This document shows positions 35,201 to 46,438 of a stretch of 64,000 nt of DNA, piece by piece. The notes beneath the pieces are model-generated. The model saw only the letters and a list, made by a program, of their open reading frames with translations, had not been told where the DNA came from and ran no database searches. This DNA comes from Dichetophora obliterata (taxonomy: Eukaryota > Arthropoda > Insecta > Diptera > Sciomyzidae), in contig OY986437.1 in the NCBI GenBank assembly GCA_963920525.1, positions 31,656,063 through 31,720,062 of the forward strand, given 5' to 3'. Each line of letters starts with the position of its first letter. Within the stretch, counting starts at the first letter, position 1. Position numbers and translations under genes: made by a program.

Positions 35201-38200
35201 ATTTGACCCTTTATAGGGCAAGTGCTTATTTTTCGAAAAGTATCATTTAAATTGATGAAGACAACGATTTTAATATGAAAAACCAAATTGAAAACATATT
35301 TGTTCAATTTATACGGATTTTATTTAAAAAAAAACAAGTGACACAACAAAATTTCAAAACACGCTTTGTTTTAAAAATTTGCATTTTTTTTAAAAATTAA
35401 ATTTTTGGTACACTTTACTCAGTATTGATCTTATCAACATATTTTGTATATATTCTTTTTAATTTGTTTTTTTCTTTTTTTTGCACATAATTTTTTTATC
35501 ATACATTTTTTTACGAATGCGAACTTTGTAGGAATAGTAAAAAAGCTCCAGTTATTTATCCCTTTCTGTCTTAGAATCATATTTTTCAATTTGTAACTGT
35601 TATGCACAAATGATTTATTTGATGTAAATGGACCATGAAGAAGTGTTTAACTAGGAACTTATTCGGTGTGTTACAGTTCTGCTACACGGCCATACAAAGG
35701 GTTAATATTGATCAGATATTGAATTTTGTGACGTACAATTTTTTCAAACGGAGTCCTTAGTAGTTTATGTGTTAGTTTGAGTATTCAGTTTAAGAATTCA
35801 GAAAGATTGTTTAAGGGCAGGTTCTCATGAAGCTCGACCAAAAAACTAAATTATTTTTTAATCTTTTCGATATCTTATATCCCAAAGTAAATAAAAAAAT
35901 GCATAAAAAATTTATCGCATACGAAAAGAACCAATATTTTCATTAACGCACTTGAAGCAATCGTTAACCAAATCTTAAAACTCGTTTTCTGAAAAATCAT
36001 GTTTTTCAAACGAGTCTCCACGATATCTCAAGAACTACTCTATGGATTTAGAACTACTCTATGGAACTACTTGAATTTTTTTTAAAATGTAAAGTAGATA
36101 AAATTAGTTGGGTTCCAAAACCTAAATTTTAATAATATTGGCCGGTTTTTTTAGAGATTTTTATCCGTACCTTTTTTTTCAACGTGACGTTTGACGGCGT
36201 ATTGACTCTTCACATTACACTTTTATGCAACAAAAAAATATTTTCCATTACTTTAAGAATCAATATATATCTCTAAAAACAAATCAAGAACATCACCGTG
36301 TTTTGGGACCTCTAGATGAGAACCTGCCCTTAAGGCACTTTTTATATTTTAACCACCTAGATAACTAGGTAACTAGGAAACTATTCAAACACGAGTTTTC
36401 GTGTCTTAAGCCAATGCTGTTTCTTTGTAAACCATTGGCTGAAAATATGTTTTACCTGTATATAAACAACAACGTCCCTCTTAGGCCGCGTCCATAGTGC
36501 ACGCTTTGGCTGAAGCTGATGCATAAAGCTGCTTTGTCAAGCTTTTTTTGATCATAGTGAACGCTTATTCAACGCTGCATAAAGTAGCTTATTGAGCTTA
36601 TTGGTGTTCATAGTGCGCGCTTTATGCTTATGGCTGATATGCTTTGTTTTCATTTGTCTCTTTGGAAAATAATGCCCTCAATAGCGTTTTGCAAAGTAAA
36701 TTTTTTTGTTTAATGAGTATGTAGATTCGCGATGATCACCAATGAAAGATCAAACCAATAACAAACAAAAGTTCAAAGGAACTTGAAAACACAAAGCATA
36801 ACAACGGTGGAAAGTTCAGCACATAAAATACCCAAGAAGAAAGCAAGAACAACGAAAACTATGTAAGCTAACGAGATAGAATACACAAGCGCATACAACT
36901 GAAAAGCACCACAAAAGGACCACAACGCAACAACAACAACACAACAACGGTTAAAACTTCAGCACAAAAAAAATCAACGAAAATATTGTTAACAGGCAAA
37001 ATAGATAAACATGTGCCGAATAGAATTTTAAAAATGCTCTACAACAAAGCATAAAAAACAAAATTATTTTTCTGTGTGAGCAAGCGAGATGGAAAGATAA
37101 GCGCTGGAAAGCATTTGAAATTAAGCTTTATGCTAGCACTATGAACGCTTTGAGCTTTTTCCATATGATTATACACAAAGTGTTTTTCAGCTAAACCTCT
37201 CGGCTAAGCTAAAAGCGTTTACTATGAACGCAGCCTTAGAAGGGAATAGAAGAGTAATGAAGAAAATATGTATACTAGGGTGGGTCGCCTTATATGGGGA
37301 ACAAATTTAATATAAAAAGACACCCCCTAGAATCAAAGCTTACCTCGAAAATATTTCAGCACTATATTTTTTTTAACGTGCCCCTAAGACAGCCTAATGG
37401 CCTTTTTGTTATAACCTTGTCATTTTTGGTCCGATCAGGAGGTACAGTATATTAACAGGTCTTAAGGAATACTATATCGCGTTCTTTGGTGTCATGGGCC
37501 TCAGATGTCGTCTTCATGCCAATATTTCAAAGTTTATATTTTTTTGCACAAGGGACCCCAAAATTTTAACTCAATATTATAATCAAATCATAGTTCATTA
37601 AAAATTAATATACTTAGGTGTACTGGTTATAAAGTTATGTAGTTATAAAGTTTGCACTTGCATTGTGAAATCAAGAACAATTTTTCCCATTCTTCTGATG
37701 CCAATCTCGATGGATGTTTCATAACATTATAAAACTTTTCCACTAGAATATTAATTTTTTTCCTAATTGCTGTTTTTGAAATAATGGGAATTTCAACGCT
37801 TTGCCAAATTTCTCGTATAGTTTTCAGTACACTCGCTAAATATGATTGTAGTTTATGGTTTTTTGGGAGGCTTTCACTACCTTCACATTTCAAAAACAGT
37901 AAGTATTGAATTACATCGAGGTTTTTCGACAGTTTGGTTTTGTTAATATCACATTTAACTAAATACATTCTTATACTTTTTTTACATTAGATCTTTTATT
38001 TCAAACAGTAAATATATATTTTTAAAAATTATGATACCAAAAATGTAAAGCCAACTACCGACTTCGCTAGGTAATGAATAACACAAGTTTTTTAAGAGTC
38101 AAGTTGCAGTGCAATCATGCTTAATTTGTAAAGGTAGATGTACCGAAAAACAAAGTATTGCTGACATTAATAGTTATAGCTAACTGGAATTACGTCAAAT

Positions 38201-39544
38201 TTCGAAGTACTAAATATTTCGATAAGAGATATATAGTACTTTTACAGAAAATTTTAACTCTTGTAACGTTTTTTGTAGTGAATAAAATCAATTAGTTCCT
38301 TTACATAAGTGTATTAGTTTTTAATGAACTTTGATTTAATAATAATATTGAGTTGAAGTTTTGGGGTCCCTAGTGCAAAAAAATAAAAACTTTGAAATAT
38401 TGACATGAAGATGACACCTGAGGCATTTGACACCAAAAAACTAACATAGTATTCTTTAAGACCTATTTAACGATATACTGTACTTCCTGATCGGACCAAA
38501 AATGTCAAGGTTATAACTAAAAGACCATTTTGGCTGTTTTTTTGGGACACCCTTAAAAAAAAGTATAGTACACCTAATCCTGTTTTTGCACGGTCTTTTT
38601 TTACACGATTTTGAAATAACACGGTCGACAGAAATAAACTTATCCTGTTTTTACACGTTATTTTCACGTTTTGATTTTTTTTTACACGATATTTTCTGGA
38701 ACGTATGTACCGTGCAAAAACAGGATTAGGTGTACTGAAAAATTTTCGAGGCAAGCTTTGATTCTAGGGGATGTCTTTTTATATTAATTTTGTTCCCCAT
38801 ATAAGGCGACCCACCCTAGCATACATATTTTCTTCATTATTCTTCTATTCCCTTTCTTCTATTACCTTCTAAGAGGGACGTTGTTGTTTATATACAAGCA
38901 AAACATATTTTCAGCCAATGTTTTATAAAGAAACCACATTGGTTTAAGACACGAAAACTCGTGCTTGAATAGTTTCCTTTTTTTGGTGGAAAAGGTCCCA
39001 TACCTAAGTGGTTAAAATAAAAAAGTGCCTTAAGGGCAGGTTATCATCTAGAGAACTTTTTGATCGGACCAAAAATCCCAAGGTTATAACTAAAAGACCA
39101 TTTTGGCTGTTTTTTGGGACACCCTTAAAAAAAATATATAGTGCTGAAACACTTTCGAGGTAAGCTTTCATTCCAAGGGGTGTATTTTTATATTAATTTT
39201 TGGTGACCCGTCCCAATGTATACGCATTAGAAAAAATATTCTTCTTGAAAGATCAAATTTTTCTAGATAACCTATAGAAGTTCTATAAGATAATTATAGG
39301 TACTATCTTCAAAAGTCATAATATCAACCTCATCACTAGATTGGCGCTGTCAAAACTACATAAAATTATTATTTATTTATTATGGATTTATTATTATTTG
39401 TTGAACATATTCAAGTCTCACATATATTTTTTTCTAATTCCTTTTCCCCACCATTAGGTTCACGTAAATCTGATGATAATGGAGGCCCGCAACCAGGCTG
39501 AACTGCTTTATGCACTGCGTGAAACCATGCGCTACATGACATGA
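32081..39544 (+). CDS. Sesn: Sestrin, C-terminal five exons (partial gene)
   Basis: Sestrin is a stress-induced cytoplasmic protein that restrains TORC1 through GATOR2; its N-terminal half has an AhpD-like helical fold. Five exons join in frame: 32081-32263, 32349-33028, 33096-33279, 33354-33464 and 39458-39544, giving about 414 residues to TGA at 39542. All introns are GT-AG. Recognisable blocks, in order, are [11 protein letters not shown], then [79 protein letters not shown] and the C-terminus [11 protein letters not shown] low-complexity linker of roughly 150 residues, with Asn-rich stretches, separates the two conserved halves. The first exon starts at phase 0 just before the conserved HQC motif, so the upstream N-terminal exons are missing; I found none in 1-32080. 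The last intron is about 6 kb and full of transposons. The family call is very secure. Confidence 0.96.
32349..33028 (+). CDS. Sesn: Sestrin exon, central linker and start of C-terminal domain
   Basis: This exon follows acceptor TCTACAG and ends at donor GTGAGT (33029), leaving phase 2. It encodes the conserved HSLSSFVF helix, then a long non-conserved linker with NNNN and repeated NGVA segments, then the conserved start of the C-terminal domain, [17 protein letters not shown]. Confidence 0.95.
33096..33279 (+). CDS. Sesn: Sestrin exon, C-terminal domain
   Basis: Bounded by acceptor ATTGCAG and donor GTGAGA. It encodes [13 protein letters not shown] through YDYGEVNQ, the best-conserved part of the C-terminal domain. 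It begins by completing a Gly codon split over the 67-bp intron. Confidence 0.95.
33354..33464 (+). CDS. Sesn: Sestrin exon, penultimate
   Basis: This exon has 37 codons, [11 protein letters not shown] through LLDSEK, with acceptor GCTACAG and donor GTGAGT. It is followed by the transposon-filled last intron (33465-39457). Confidence 0.95.
34136..34337. mobile_element. hAT-like MITE in the Sestrin intron, 8-bp duplication
   Basis: TAGGGATCGGATTTTTATGC at the left is matched by its complement at the right. CTTATCAT flanks both ends exactly (34128-34135, 34338-34345). It is 202 bp long with no coding capacity. Confidence 0.9.
34640..35180 (+). pseudogene. Tc1/mariner-superfamily transposase relic (D37E)
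   Basis: A + strand frame reads [19 protein letters not shown], then [20 protein letters not shown], a stop, then [20 protein letters not shown] and TE, then KINKDN and a stop. [10 protein letters not shown] holds the second catalytic Asp and [10 protein letters not shown] the third acidic residue. Counting through the stop, 37 residues separate them. Several stops make it dead. Residual frame continues with [13 protein letters not shown]. Terminal repeats were not identified. Confidence 0.85.
35815..36329. mobile_element. TTAA-flanked MITE (ends GGGCAGGTTCTCAT)
   Basis: GGGCAGGTTCTCAT at the left and ATGAGAACCTGCCC at the right are flanked by TTAA (35811-35814, 36330-36333). TTAA is the piggyBac target, but the termini are not classical piggyBac ends. 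A partial second copy of this end lies at about 39037. Confidence 0.75.
36484..37235. mobile_element. Harbinger-type MITE, TTA duplication
   Basis: GGCCGCGTCCATAGTGCACG at the left matches the inverted right end CGTTTACTATGAACGCAGCC with few differences. TTA flanks both sides (36481-36483, 37236-37238). Copies of GCATAAAGC, CATAGTG and AGCGTT recur in both arms. Confidence 0.85.
37277..38817. mobile_element. Foldback element, ends AGGGTGGGTCGCC
   Basis: AGGGTGGGTCGCCTTATATG is the complement of the right end CATATAAGGCGACCCACCCT. Arms of about 340 bp share GGTCCGATCAGGA, TTTGGTGTCA and TTTTGGGGTCCCT words. The centre (about 37620-38260) has no recognised gene; one - strand frame at 37627-37968 shows no family motif. 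A small MITE interrupts the right arm. Confidence 0.85.
38571..38732. mobile_element. Small TA-flanked MITE in the right arm
   Basis: CACCTAATCCTGTTTTTGCA and its complement bound a 162-bp element with TA on both sides (38569-38570, 38733-38734). The matching place in the left arm lacks it, so it is a late insertion. Confidence 0.9.
39061..39222. repeat. Third copy of the AGGGTGGGTC element end
   Basis: GATCGGACCAAAAAT, GGTTATAACTAAAAGACCAT and GGGACACCCTTAAAAAAA repeat the right arm of the 37277-38817 element, ending in the degraded end GGTGACCCGTCCCA. It abuts a piece of the TTAA MITE end (AAGGGCAGGTTATCATCTAG). Confidence 0.8.
39458..39544 (+). CDS. Sesn: Sestrin terminal exon
   Basis: This short last exon follows acceptor CCATTAG and encodes [13 protein letters not shown] through the invariant sestrin ending YMT, then TGA at 39542-39544. 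It continues the previous exon in phase 0. Confidence 0.95.
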   Translation, partial: VHVNLMIMEARNQAELLYALRETMRYMT

Positions 39545-40400
39545 TCTCATCATTTATAAATTATACAACTAAAAAAAAAACAACAAAAAAAAACTTTAAA
39601 AAAATATCAAAAATAATTTTTATTATTATTACTATAATTACTCGTAAAATTATTTTTATTATTCTTACAATTATAACATTATTATAATTATTAATACAAT
39701 ATTTTTAATTATATTACAAATTCAACAAATACTAAATCTTAAAATATTTTTAATAAAATAACCAAATATTGCAAATATACCTACGTACACAAACACAAAC
39801 ACACACACACACACACACACAAGCTATATAGATATTTATTAATAAAACAGAAAAATATATCAGAAAGAAACTCTGCCAAAACAATAAAACCAGATTAATT
39901 TTTTGCTATCACTCAAAGAACACAGTTTCAGACTTTTAAGCTATAACTTTTTATAACTACTTGAGGTCAAAGATACAACGACTACTCTGCTGACCAGATT
40001 TTCATTAACTCTAAACATTTTACATTTTGATTAGATTTTCTTACATCCTTAAAATTTTTTTGAAGAAATCTATACATCTTTGTTTTTGCTGTAGTATATA
40101 TTTATCAACACTGTATTATTTTGTGCTTCCACTCATGAAATGTCAAACATTTCAATTAATGCCAATTTTAGCTTGTTTCAAAACCCAAAAATAATATTTT
40201 TTTATATTTATGTAAATTCGCTGTATTCAAAGTAAATAAACAAAATAATAACTGTCAAATATTACAAAGCAATTGTCAAAACATCAACAAAACAACACGT
40301 TATTTATATATATATATATATATAATATAAATATACTTTATATGTAATATAATCAAATTAAAAAATGATTTTAAGAAATTTAGAACTTTTCAAATTGACG
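39545..40400 (+). other. Likely Sestrin 3' UTR and downstream AT-rich DNA
   Basis: AT-rich DNA follows the stop codon. AATAAA signals are seen at 39841 and about 39882. A (CA)n microsatellite lies at about 39786-39821 and a (TA)n tract at about 40313-40331. The true polyadenylation site cannot be fixed from sequence. Confidence 0.5.
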
Positions 40401-42309
40401 ACTGACTTTGTTTAATTTTTTTTTATGTGTTTTTTGTATTCTATTTTTAATCAAATTAATTGTTGTTCTAGTTTTTTAAGCACAACCAATTTTAAAATAA
40501 GTTTTATAAAACAAACACAATTTTGTCAAAATAAGAAGATTTATATTGTTTCTTTTTTAATGTGTATTATTACGAAATTGTTACAAATTGAAATTTTTTT
40601 TAGTAGTTTTTGTAGATGGAAGAAAAGTTAAGCTTCGATTGCAAATACTGGCTATTATAATAGTGTCATCTTCCTTTAGCATAAATCGCATAAATTTGAG
40701 TACAATTCCTTTAAAATAAATATGCGCTCAATACGCTCTTTAAAGTTTTTTTTATTGTAAAAAATTTCTAATTGTTATATTCTTACAAAATATCCCAGCC
40801 AGCAAATGTTGTGCATCCAGCCTTTAAAAGCTTGGTTGAAACATTTGTCAAACACGCTTGAATTAAATGTAAAAAAATGTTCAAGTCTTGTTAAAAACAC
40901 AAACAAAAAACCATAAATCAAACTTCAACTACAACAACAAACATAGTACTAAAAAAATTAACTTAAAAATAATGAAACATTAGGTAAAATAACAAATTTC
41001 TACATTTTATATGTATTTGTAGTTTATAAATGTTTATACCATACCAACGTAAATATATACATAAAAGTATACATACATCAAGAGAAAATATAGAAACATA
41101 CATAAATATTGAATGAATATATAAATACTATATAAATATATTATTTCATACGATGAAATGAAAATGAAATAGTATGAAATAAAATTGTAGCGTGCGCGGC
41201 AAGCAGGCGATTGCCACTGAAAATTACCCACACAAGGGTTAAGAAGCGAAAAATAAAAACAAAAATTTTGCAAAAATATTAATAAAATCTTTTTAAACAA
41301 AAATAAAAAAAAATAAAAAATTATTTACTGCGTGTTTCATTTCGAAGTTGCTCCAACGGCAAAAAAGAGACTAGATCGTGATTAGCTCTACATGAAGGAA
41401 AACAAAAGCGATCAATTTAAAGCAAGAGGATTTGACCGGTTCTTTATGTTTGTAAAAAAACACATTATAGTTTATTTGCTGATATTCGCGACTTTTTTAC
41501 GTAAATTTTTTCTGAGAATTTTATTTAAATTTTCATTGAAAACACAAGAGATTTGCTGAAAAGTGTCATTAAAAGAGAAAAAGTAATGTCTTTGTAAACA
41601 AATACCTAAAATTTTCTGATTTGTGTTGCTAATATTTTGAAACTAAACTTTCTTAAATTGGTTCCCTGCAAAAAAAGCCTCTACTATGATACAATAATTA
41701 TTAGGTAGCCTTGGCAGCTACATATTTTCTCACGAGCTGCGACCATCGAATGTCAAAATCCAAAAACAAAATAGAGATCGTGTGTCCAGTGATGTTCCTT
41801 GACGCGTCGTCTTTAACTGTCGACATTTTGGTGTCGATAATGTAGAATGTGTCGACTATGTAGACAATGTCGAGAATTGTGTAAGCAATGTAAACAAAAT
41901 GCAACACTGCGAAATGCAAGTTTTATTTAGATTATGCCGATTCTTAAATTCTTTTAAAAAAGTCGTTTAATTAACACAAACTAAATAATTTTACAATTAA
42001 ATAAACAAAAATCATGCCCAGAAGGCGTAAAAATAAGGGATACTTCGAACTTGGACTCAATTTAATTAAATATTACAATAAACATGCAGCCTTTTACATT
42101 AATTATCTTTATAATTAACACGTCGTTAAAAGCAATTGTCTACACGACATTGTCGACAATAGTTTTGTTGACATCAAGTTTTCTACGCCGCACATCACTG
42201 CGTGTGTCACACACATTGGCTGCATTCAGCGAAGTCGACAGTTGGCAATTGTTGTGTAAAATTTTGAGTGAGAAATTTTTGCAATTAAATTATTTATATA
42301 CCTAATTAC
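40401..42309. other. AT-rich DNA, no gene seen
   Basis: Nothing with coding character was recognised. GTCGAC-like words cluster near 41818-41870 and 42143-42160. A 34-codon frame from 42014 starts MPRRRKNKGYFE but is too short to name. Confidence 0.4.
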
Positions 42310-42521
42310 GGATCTGTTTGGAAATGCATCACGATTTGCAGTATGCGCACAACTGCCATATTTCAAGCGTGAATTTTTTTGCTGCGAATGATTGAGTGAC
42401 ACTTAATAGAGAAATACATTTTAGAATGTTTGACGTTTGCAGTGCTACAAAATTGGTCTTCACCGAACTTGTTTGTGCTGTAAAAGCAGTTTGCGCATCA
42501 TGATGCATTTCCGAACAGACC
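42310..42521. mobile_element. MITE at the 3' tail of a non-LTR element
   Basis: GGATCTGTTTGGAAATGCAT at the left pairs with ATGCATTTCCGAACAGACC at the right. TTAC flanks both sides (42306-42309, 42522-42525). The 212-bp element adjoins the (TAA)n tail of the retrotransposon. Confidence 0.8.
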
Positions 42522-42525
42522 TTAC

Positions 42526-42970
42526 ATAATAATAATAATAGTTTTGGCCGTATGTCGGTTTTGGCCTCATCTAACAATGTGCGCCAATCATTTCTGTCAC
42601 TCGCTTGCTGGCGCCAATTGAAAATTTCAAGCATCGTCAGGTTGTCGTCTACTTGGTCTTTCCAACGAAGAGGCGGTCGTCCTCTTCTGCGTTAACTGCC
42701 GCTGAGTACTGAATCGAATATTTTTCTTCACTTGAGCATCGTCTTTCATACGCGAAGTTGCTCGATTTTAATGCACTAGACTATGTCAATGTCGCCGTAC
42801 AGCTCGTACAGTTCATCACTAAACCGTATTCGGTACTCGCCATTGACTCAGATTGGTCCGTAGATTTGACGAAGAATCTTTCTCTCGAAGGCTTCTAAAG
42901 TCATTTCATCTGAACTGCTCAGCGTCCGGGTTTGTGATGAATAAAGTAGGACGGGCACGATGAGCGGTTT
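42526..42970 (-). pseudogene. Non-LTR element A, 3' part (after the RT domain)
   Basis: Read on the - strand with frameshifts: VPVLLYSSQT, then SSSDEMTLEAFERKILRQIY, then GEYRIRFSDELYELYGDIDI, and finally RRGRPPLRWKDQVDDNLTML and NWRQQASDRNDWRTLL. This is the usual sequence after the reverse transcriptase of RTE/CR1-like non-LTR elements. It ends in a (TAA)n-type tail near 42526-42540. Stops make it non-functional. The clade is not fixed. Confidence 0.8.
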
Positions 42971-44200
42971 TTGTTCGTCGAGAGAGGGTTCTGCTTCTCT
43001 ATTGCCTATTGAGCCCAAAGTCAGTATCCAATAATTCTGGATCCAACACCCTTACACCTTGTCATAGAGGCAGTAGCTAAGCGAACTCTGCTTTGCATTG
43101 CTAAAGAGGGGACAGGTTTAGGTAGAACTACCAGCATTAGAAAGAAGGATGATATTGCAAAGCACACCCCTTACATCGATCTACCAAGAGGCGATATAGT
43201 AAAAAGGTACAACTTCGAAAAACACTTCGAAATTAAGCTAAGTACCAAGAAAGAGTGAGACAGGGAGATAATATCGCAAGTCACGAAACCACACAGTATA
43301 TCATGGTAAATAGATAGTTTCAAAACATTGGAAGGTATAGGTGCAGGTGTGTACGGGCCAAGAACCAAGCACTTTGAACCTATGGGGACAACACCCAGTA
43401 TCTTCCAAGCGGAAATCCTAGCAATACAGCTATGTAACAAATTTAACCTGGACCGGAAATACAAAGGTCAGGATATAATTGTGATGTCAGACAGCCAATC
43501 GGCAATTGAAGCATTAGTTTCCTGTGAGATATCATGGGAATGCCTAAAAAAACTCAATGAACTCGGCAAGAATAACACTGTTACTATACTCTAGGTTCCA
43601 GGACACAAAAGAATAGAAGGTAATGAGGAAGCCGATAGTTTAGCGCGACGGGGTGCAGCCAGAAAATTTATGGGACCAGAATCATTCTGCGGATTGGGCA
43701 CATATTATTTAATAGATGTACTAAGAAGGGAGGAAAGGCACAAACGTTCAGACCTTTGCCAAAGCCTCCCAAAGCTAAGACAATCCAAACTGCTCCTCAG
43801 GGATTTTAATACTCGGAAAGCAAAATTGTGCATAAGCTTAAGTAAGCCAAAACTAAGAATTCCAACGGGGTTTCTTGCAGGACACAGCAAACTGGAATAT
43901 CACCTGATGAAATTGGGTATAGAAATCGGCAGTAATGCAGTGTCTGTGAAGAAGCAGAGGAGACTCCAATACACCTGCTTACAAACTGCGACGCCGCGGC
44001 TCGCAGACGTAAACCAACACTGGGGAACTATGAGCTGAGTCTAGAGCAAATTTCATCCCCTGAACCTAAAAACATTTTAAAATTCATCAGAGGAATAGGC
44101 CTGGATGCGATTCTGTAATCCGCCAACCCAGAGCTTTGAGAAGGAGGTACAATAGATCTCATTTAGGTCGTAATACGCATCTCCACTATACAACATTAGC
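42971..44200 (+). pseudogene. Non-LTR element C fragment with RNase H (inserted in element A)
   Basis: The + strand shows the end of a pol protein: HTPYIDLPRGDIVKRYNFEK, then EGIGAGVYGP, IFQAEILAIQLC, VMSDSQSAIEAL (RNase H catalytic motifs), PGHKRIEGNEEADSLARRGA, and a C-terminal EEAEETPIHLLTNCDAAARR with a Cys, then SSPEPKNILKFIRGIGLD. Frameshifts and stops occur (for example before VPGHK). RNase H-bearing elements include the I, R1 and LOA groups. The 3' UTR probably runs to about 44200; the junctions with element A are approximate. Confidence 0.8.
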
Positions 44201-44398
44201 CGAAAATAACACCTGTTGGTGAGAGTTATTCTGCGTTTGATCTCAATGCTGATGTCGTTGGTCGAGTTAATAATTGATCCCAAATAGACAAAGTCCTTCA
44301 CAACTGCGAAGGAGGTATTTTCAACTGTAACGTGGGTTCCAAGACGCTGGGACTGTTTGCTTGTTGACACCAAGTCTTTTTTGCATTCATTGCAAGAC
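44201..44398 (-). pseudogene. Non-LTR element A, segment after the RT palm
   Basis: The - strand frame reads ECKKDLVSTSKQSQRLG, then KDFVYLGSIINSTNDISIEI, then KRRITLTNRCYFR. DFVYLGS and RRI-L-NRCYF are standard for this class. It ends at the hAT insertion; the adjacent TGCAAGAC is its last eight bases and is duplicated across the insertion. Confidence 0.8.
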
Positions 44399-44612
44399 CA
44401 GTGTTGCCAGGTGCCTTTCACCATTTACCCCTAGATTGAATTTCAAATCCCCTTAATTTCCCTAAATTAAATTCCCCTAAAAATTTTTTCGAAAAAGATA
44501 CAAAAATTTCATGGGTGGCAACTGAAAAATAGTGCCACTGCAATGCAAGCCTATGTATTTAAAGGGATAAGCTGTTGGATGTCTTTAACAAGGGCAGAAA
44601 GTTGCTTCTTAG

Positions 44613-45939
44613 TAAAGAGCTGCTCGGATGTATTTGTAAGACATTCGTGTGTTGTTCAAATGCTTTTTCTATTCTACTCTCCTATCGAATTACAATTTTT
44701 TGAAAATAAATTTTGAAAAGAGTAAAACGATTACAGAGTAAATCGATTAAAGAGTAAAACGAATAAGAGTAAAACGAATATATAGCATAAAACGAATACA
44801 GAGTAAATCGAATACTGAGTACAACGGCAAGTAAAACGAGAACTTCGGGGAAAGAAATAAGCAGATGTAACTTTATTCGAAAGAATCGAAATGATCGATA
44901 CAATAAAAAGAATATTTCGGATATTTTTTAGGATATATTTAATATTTTCTACATAAACAAATTTATTTGTACTAAAATAATTGAAACGTTACAATTTGAA
45001 CAAATTATCAATAAAATTAAATATGAATATATATTTTAGTATGTTTATTATAATAATTATCACTACATATTATGTAACATTCCAGAGGAAAAGGGACCTA
45101 GGCAAGGTTAATTTTTAAGAAGATTCAAAAATAATTTATTAGACACTTTTGCGCGAAATTATCGTGTGCGTTATTTTTTCGAAATTGACTTTCTTATGCA
45201 AATTTGTTATACGCTCTACAAGGCATCACCTAGTTTAATATTGTAGCAGAAATCCATAAAGTTAATTAGTTAATTATCTAAGCACATGTAAAATTTGGTT
45301 TGGATATTTCAAGCTAAAGCACAGAAAAGTAGAAAAAACACTCTACTGTAAAATTTGGCTTATGCCACATATGATAATTTCACACAAAAGTGTCGATCGA
45401 TATGTATTTAATCGAACTACCTCCAACGCTTTAAAAATAAAAAAAATTAATTGATTATGACATCTCTTTGCAATTCTAAAGAAATATCCTCTTTAGAAAT
45501 GTTTGAGTGTAAGAATAATATTAGGTCAACTATTGCAGAATTTTTGCCAATTAATGTTCTCTTTTCTAAAATTAAATTTCTAGCAGCGGAAAGTGTTCTT
45601 TCTTTTGATTTTTCAATTGAGATGTGTGATGAAAAACCAAAAGTAAAAAATCATTTCAATTTATGTTTTCATAAAATAATTCCTGAAGTAATTGTATTTT
45701 GAATTCCACTCGTTTCATCCGATTTACTACTTTGAGCAAAACAAGTAATGGAGTTTTTTAAAAACTCGAGTGAGAACAAACAAATAATTAGAATAAACGA
45801 ATGTAGTCGAGTAATTACTTTTTATAAGAACATATTCAATTTTATTCGTTCTATTGTGAACGAAAGGAGTAAAAAGAGTACAATTAAATCGGATACTTGG
45901 TTTCCCATACTGTTTTGAATGTATTTTTGCAGCTCTTTA
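44613..45939 (-). mobile_element. Nested hAT element with transposase remnant
   Basis: Ends TAAAGAGCTGC and GCAGCTCTTTA are flanked by CTTCTTAG and CTTCATAG (7 of 8). Comparison with copy 1 (GTTGCTTCATTGTCC) shows where the host MITE was broken. GAGTAAAACGA words repeat near the left end and again near the right. It is 1327 bp, shorter than full hAT elements. Confidence 0.85.
45447..45660 (-). pseudogene. hAT transposase C-terminal dimerisation fragment
   Basis: The - strand reads SIEKSKERTLSAARNLILEK, then RTLIGKNSAIVDLILFLHSN, then SKEDISLELQRDVIIN and TAA at 45449-45447. The ERT-S-A-N-L-R pattern with a final LFLHSN is the hAT dimerisation motif. Upstream catalytic parts are not recognisable, so it is a relic of the nested element. 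Confidence 0.8.
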
Positions 45940-46438
45940 CTTCATAGTTCTCAATTGTCCAATGTGAAATTTGCCTTAAAATATAGTCTTACTTTTGAAG
46001 GGAGGCTCCGTCTCCCACTTTTTGATATATTTTTGGGCATATTTGTTTTGTCTATAGTTTTTCTCATACTTGCTTTGTTTTTAGTTTTTACACGTAATCA
46101 ATCAATTGAAAGTAAAGCGCGAAGCGAGTTTGAGGTGAAATGGGAAATGATTGGTAACTTATTTGAAGTGCTGCCAATTCAGCTGTTTTTATAAAATGTT
46201 GCTGAAATACCCAAGAAGCTTAATATATTTCTTTGTTAAATTTTTAGCATAATGTTAAGAAAAAGTAAGAATACTTTATTTCCAGAGGTCAATTTTTTAA
46301 ATACCCCTTAAAAACCCCTAAAAAACATTAAATCTCCCTAAAAAACCCTAAAGAATTATTACCCCTAAAATCTCTCAACAGTTAAAAAACCCCTTAATTT
46401 AGGGGGAAATCCCCTAACCTGGCAACACTGTGCAAGAC

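Larger units (their letters stand above)
44399..46430. mobile_element. hAT MITE copy 2 inserted in non-LTR element A
   Basis: Ends CAGTGTTGCCAGG and CCTGGCAACACTG are perfect inverted repeats. TGCAAGAC flanks both ends exactly (44391-44398, 46431-46438). The element itself is about 700 bp; the rest is the nested hAT at 44613-45939. It is a sibling of copy 1 at 2674-5329. Confidence 0.95.

Noticed and set aside
38467..38754. - strand frame of 95 codons with KNRV repeats
   Set aside because: It spans the small TA-flanked MITE and its junctions.
42014..42118. Small + frame starting MPRRRKNKGYFELG
   Set aside because: Only 34 codons, with no family motif or splice evidence.
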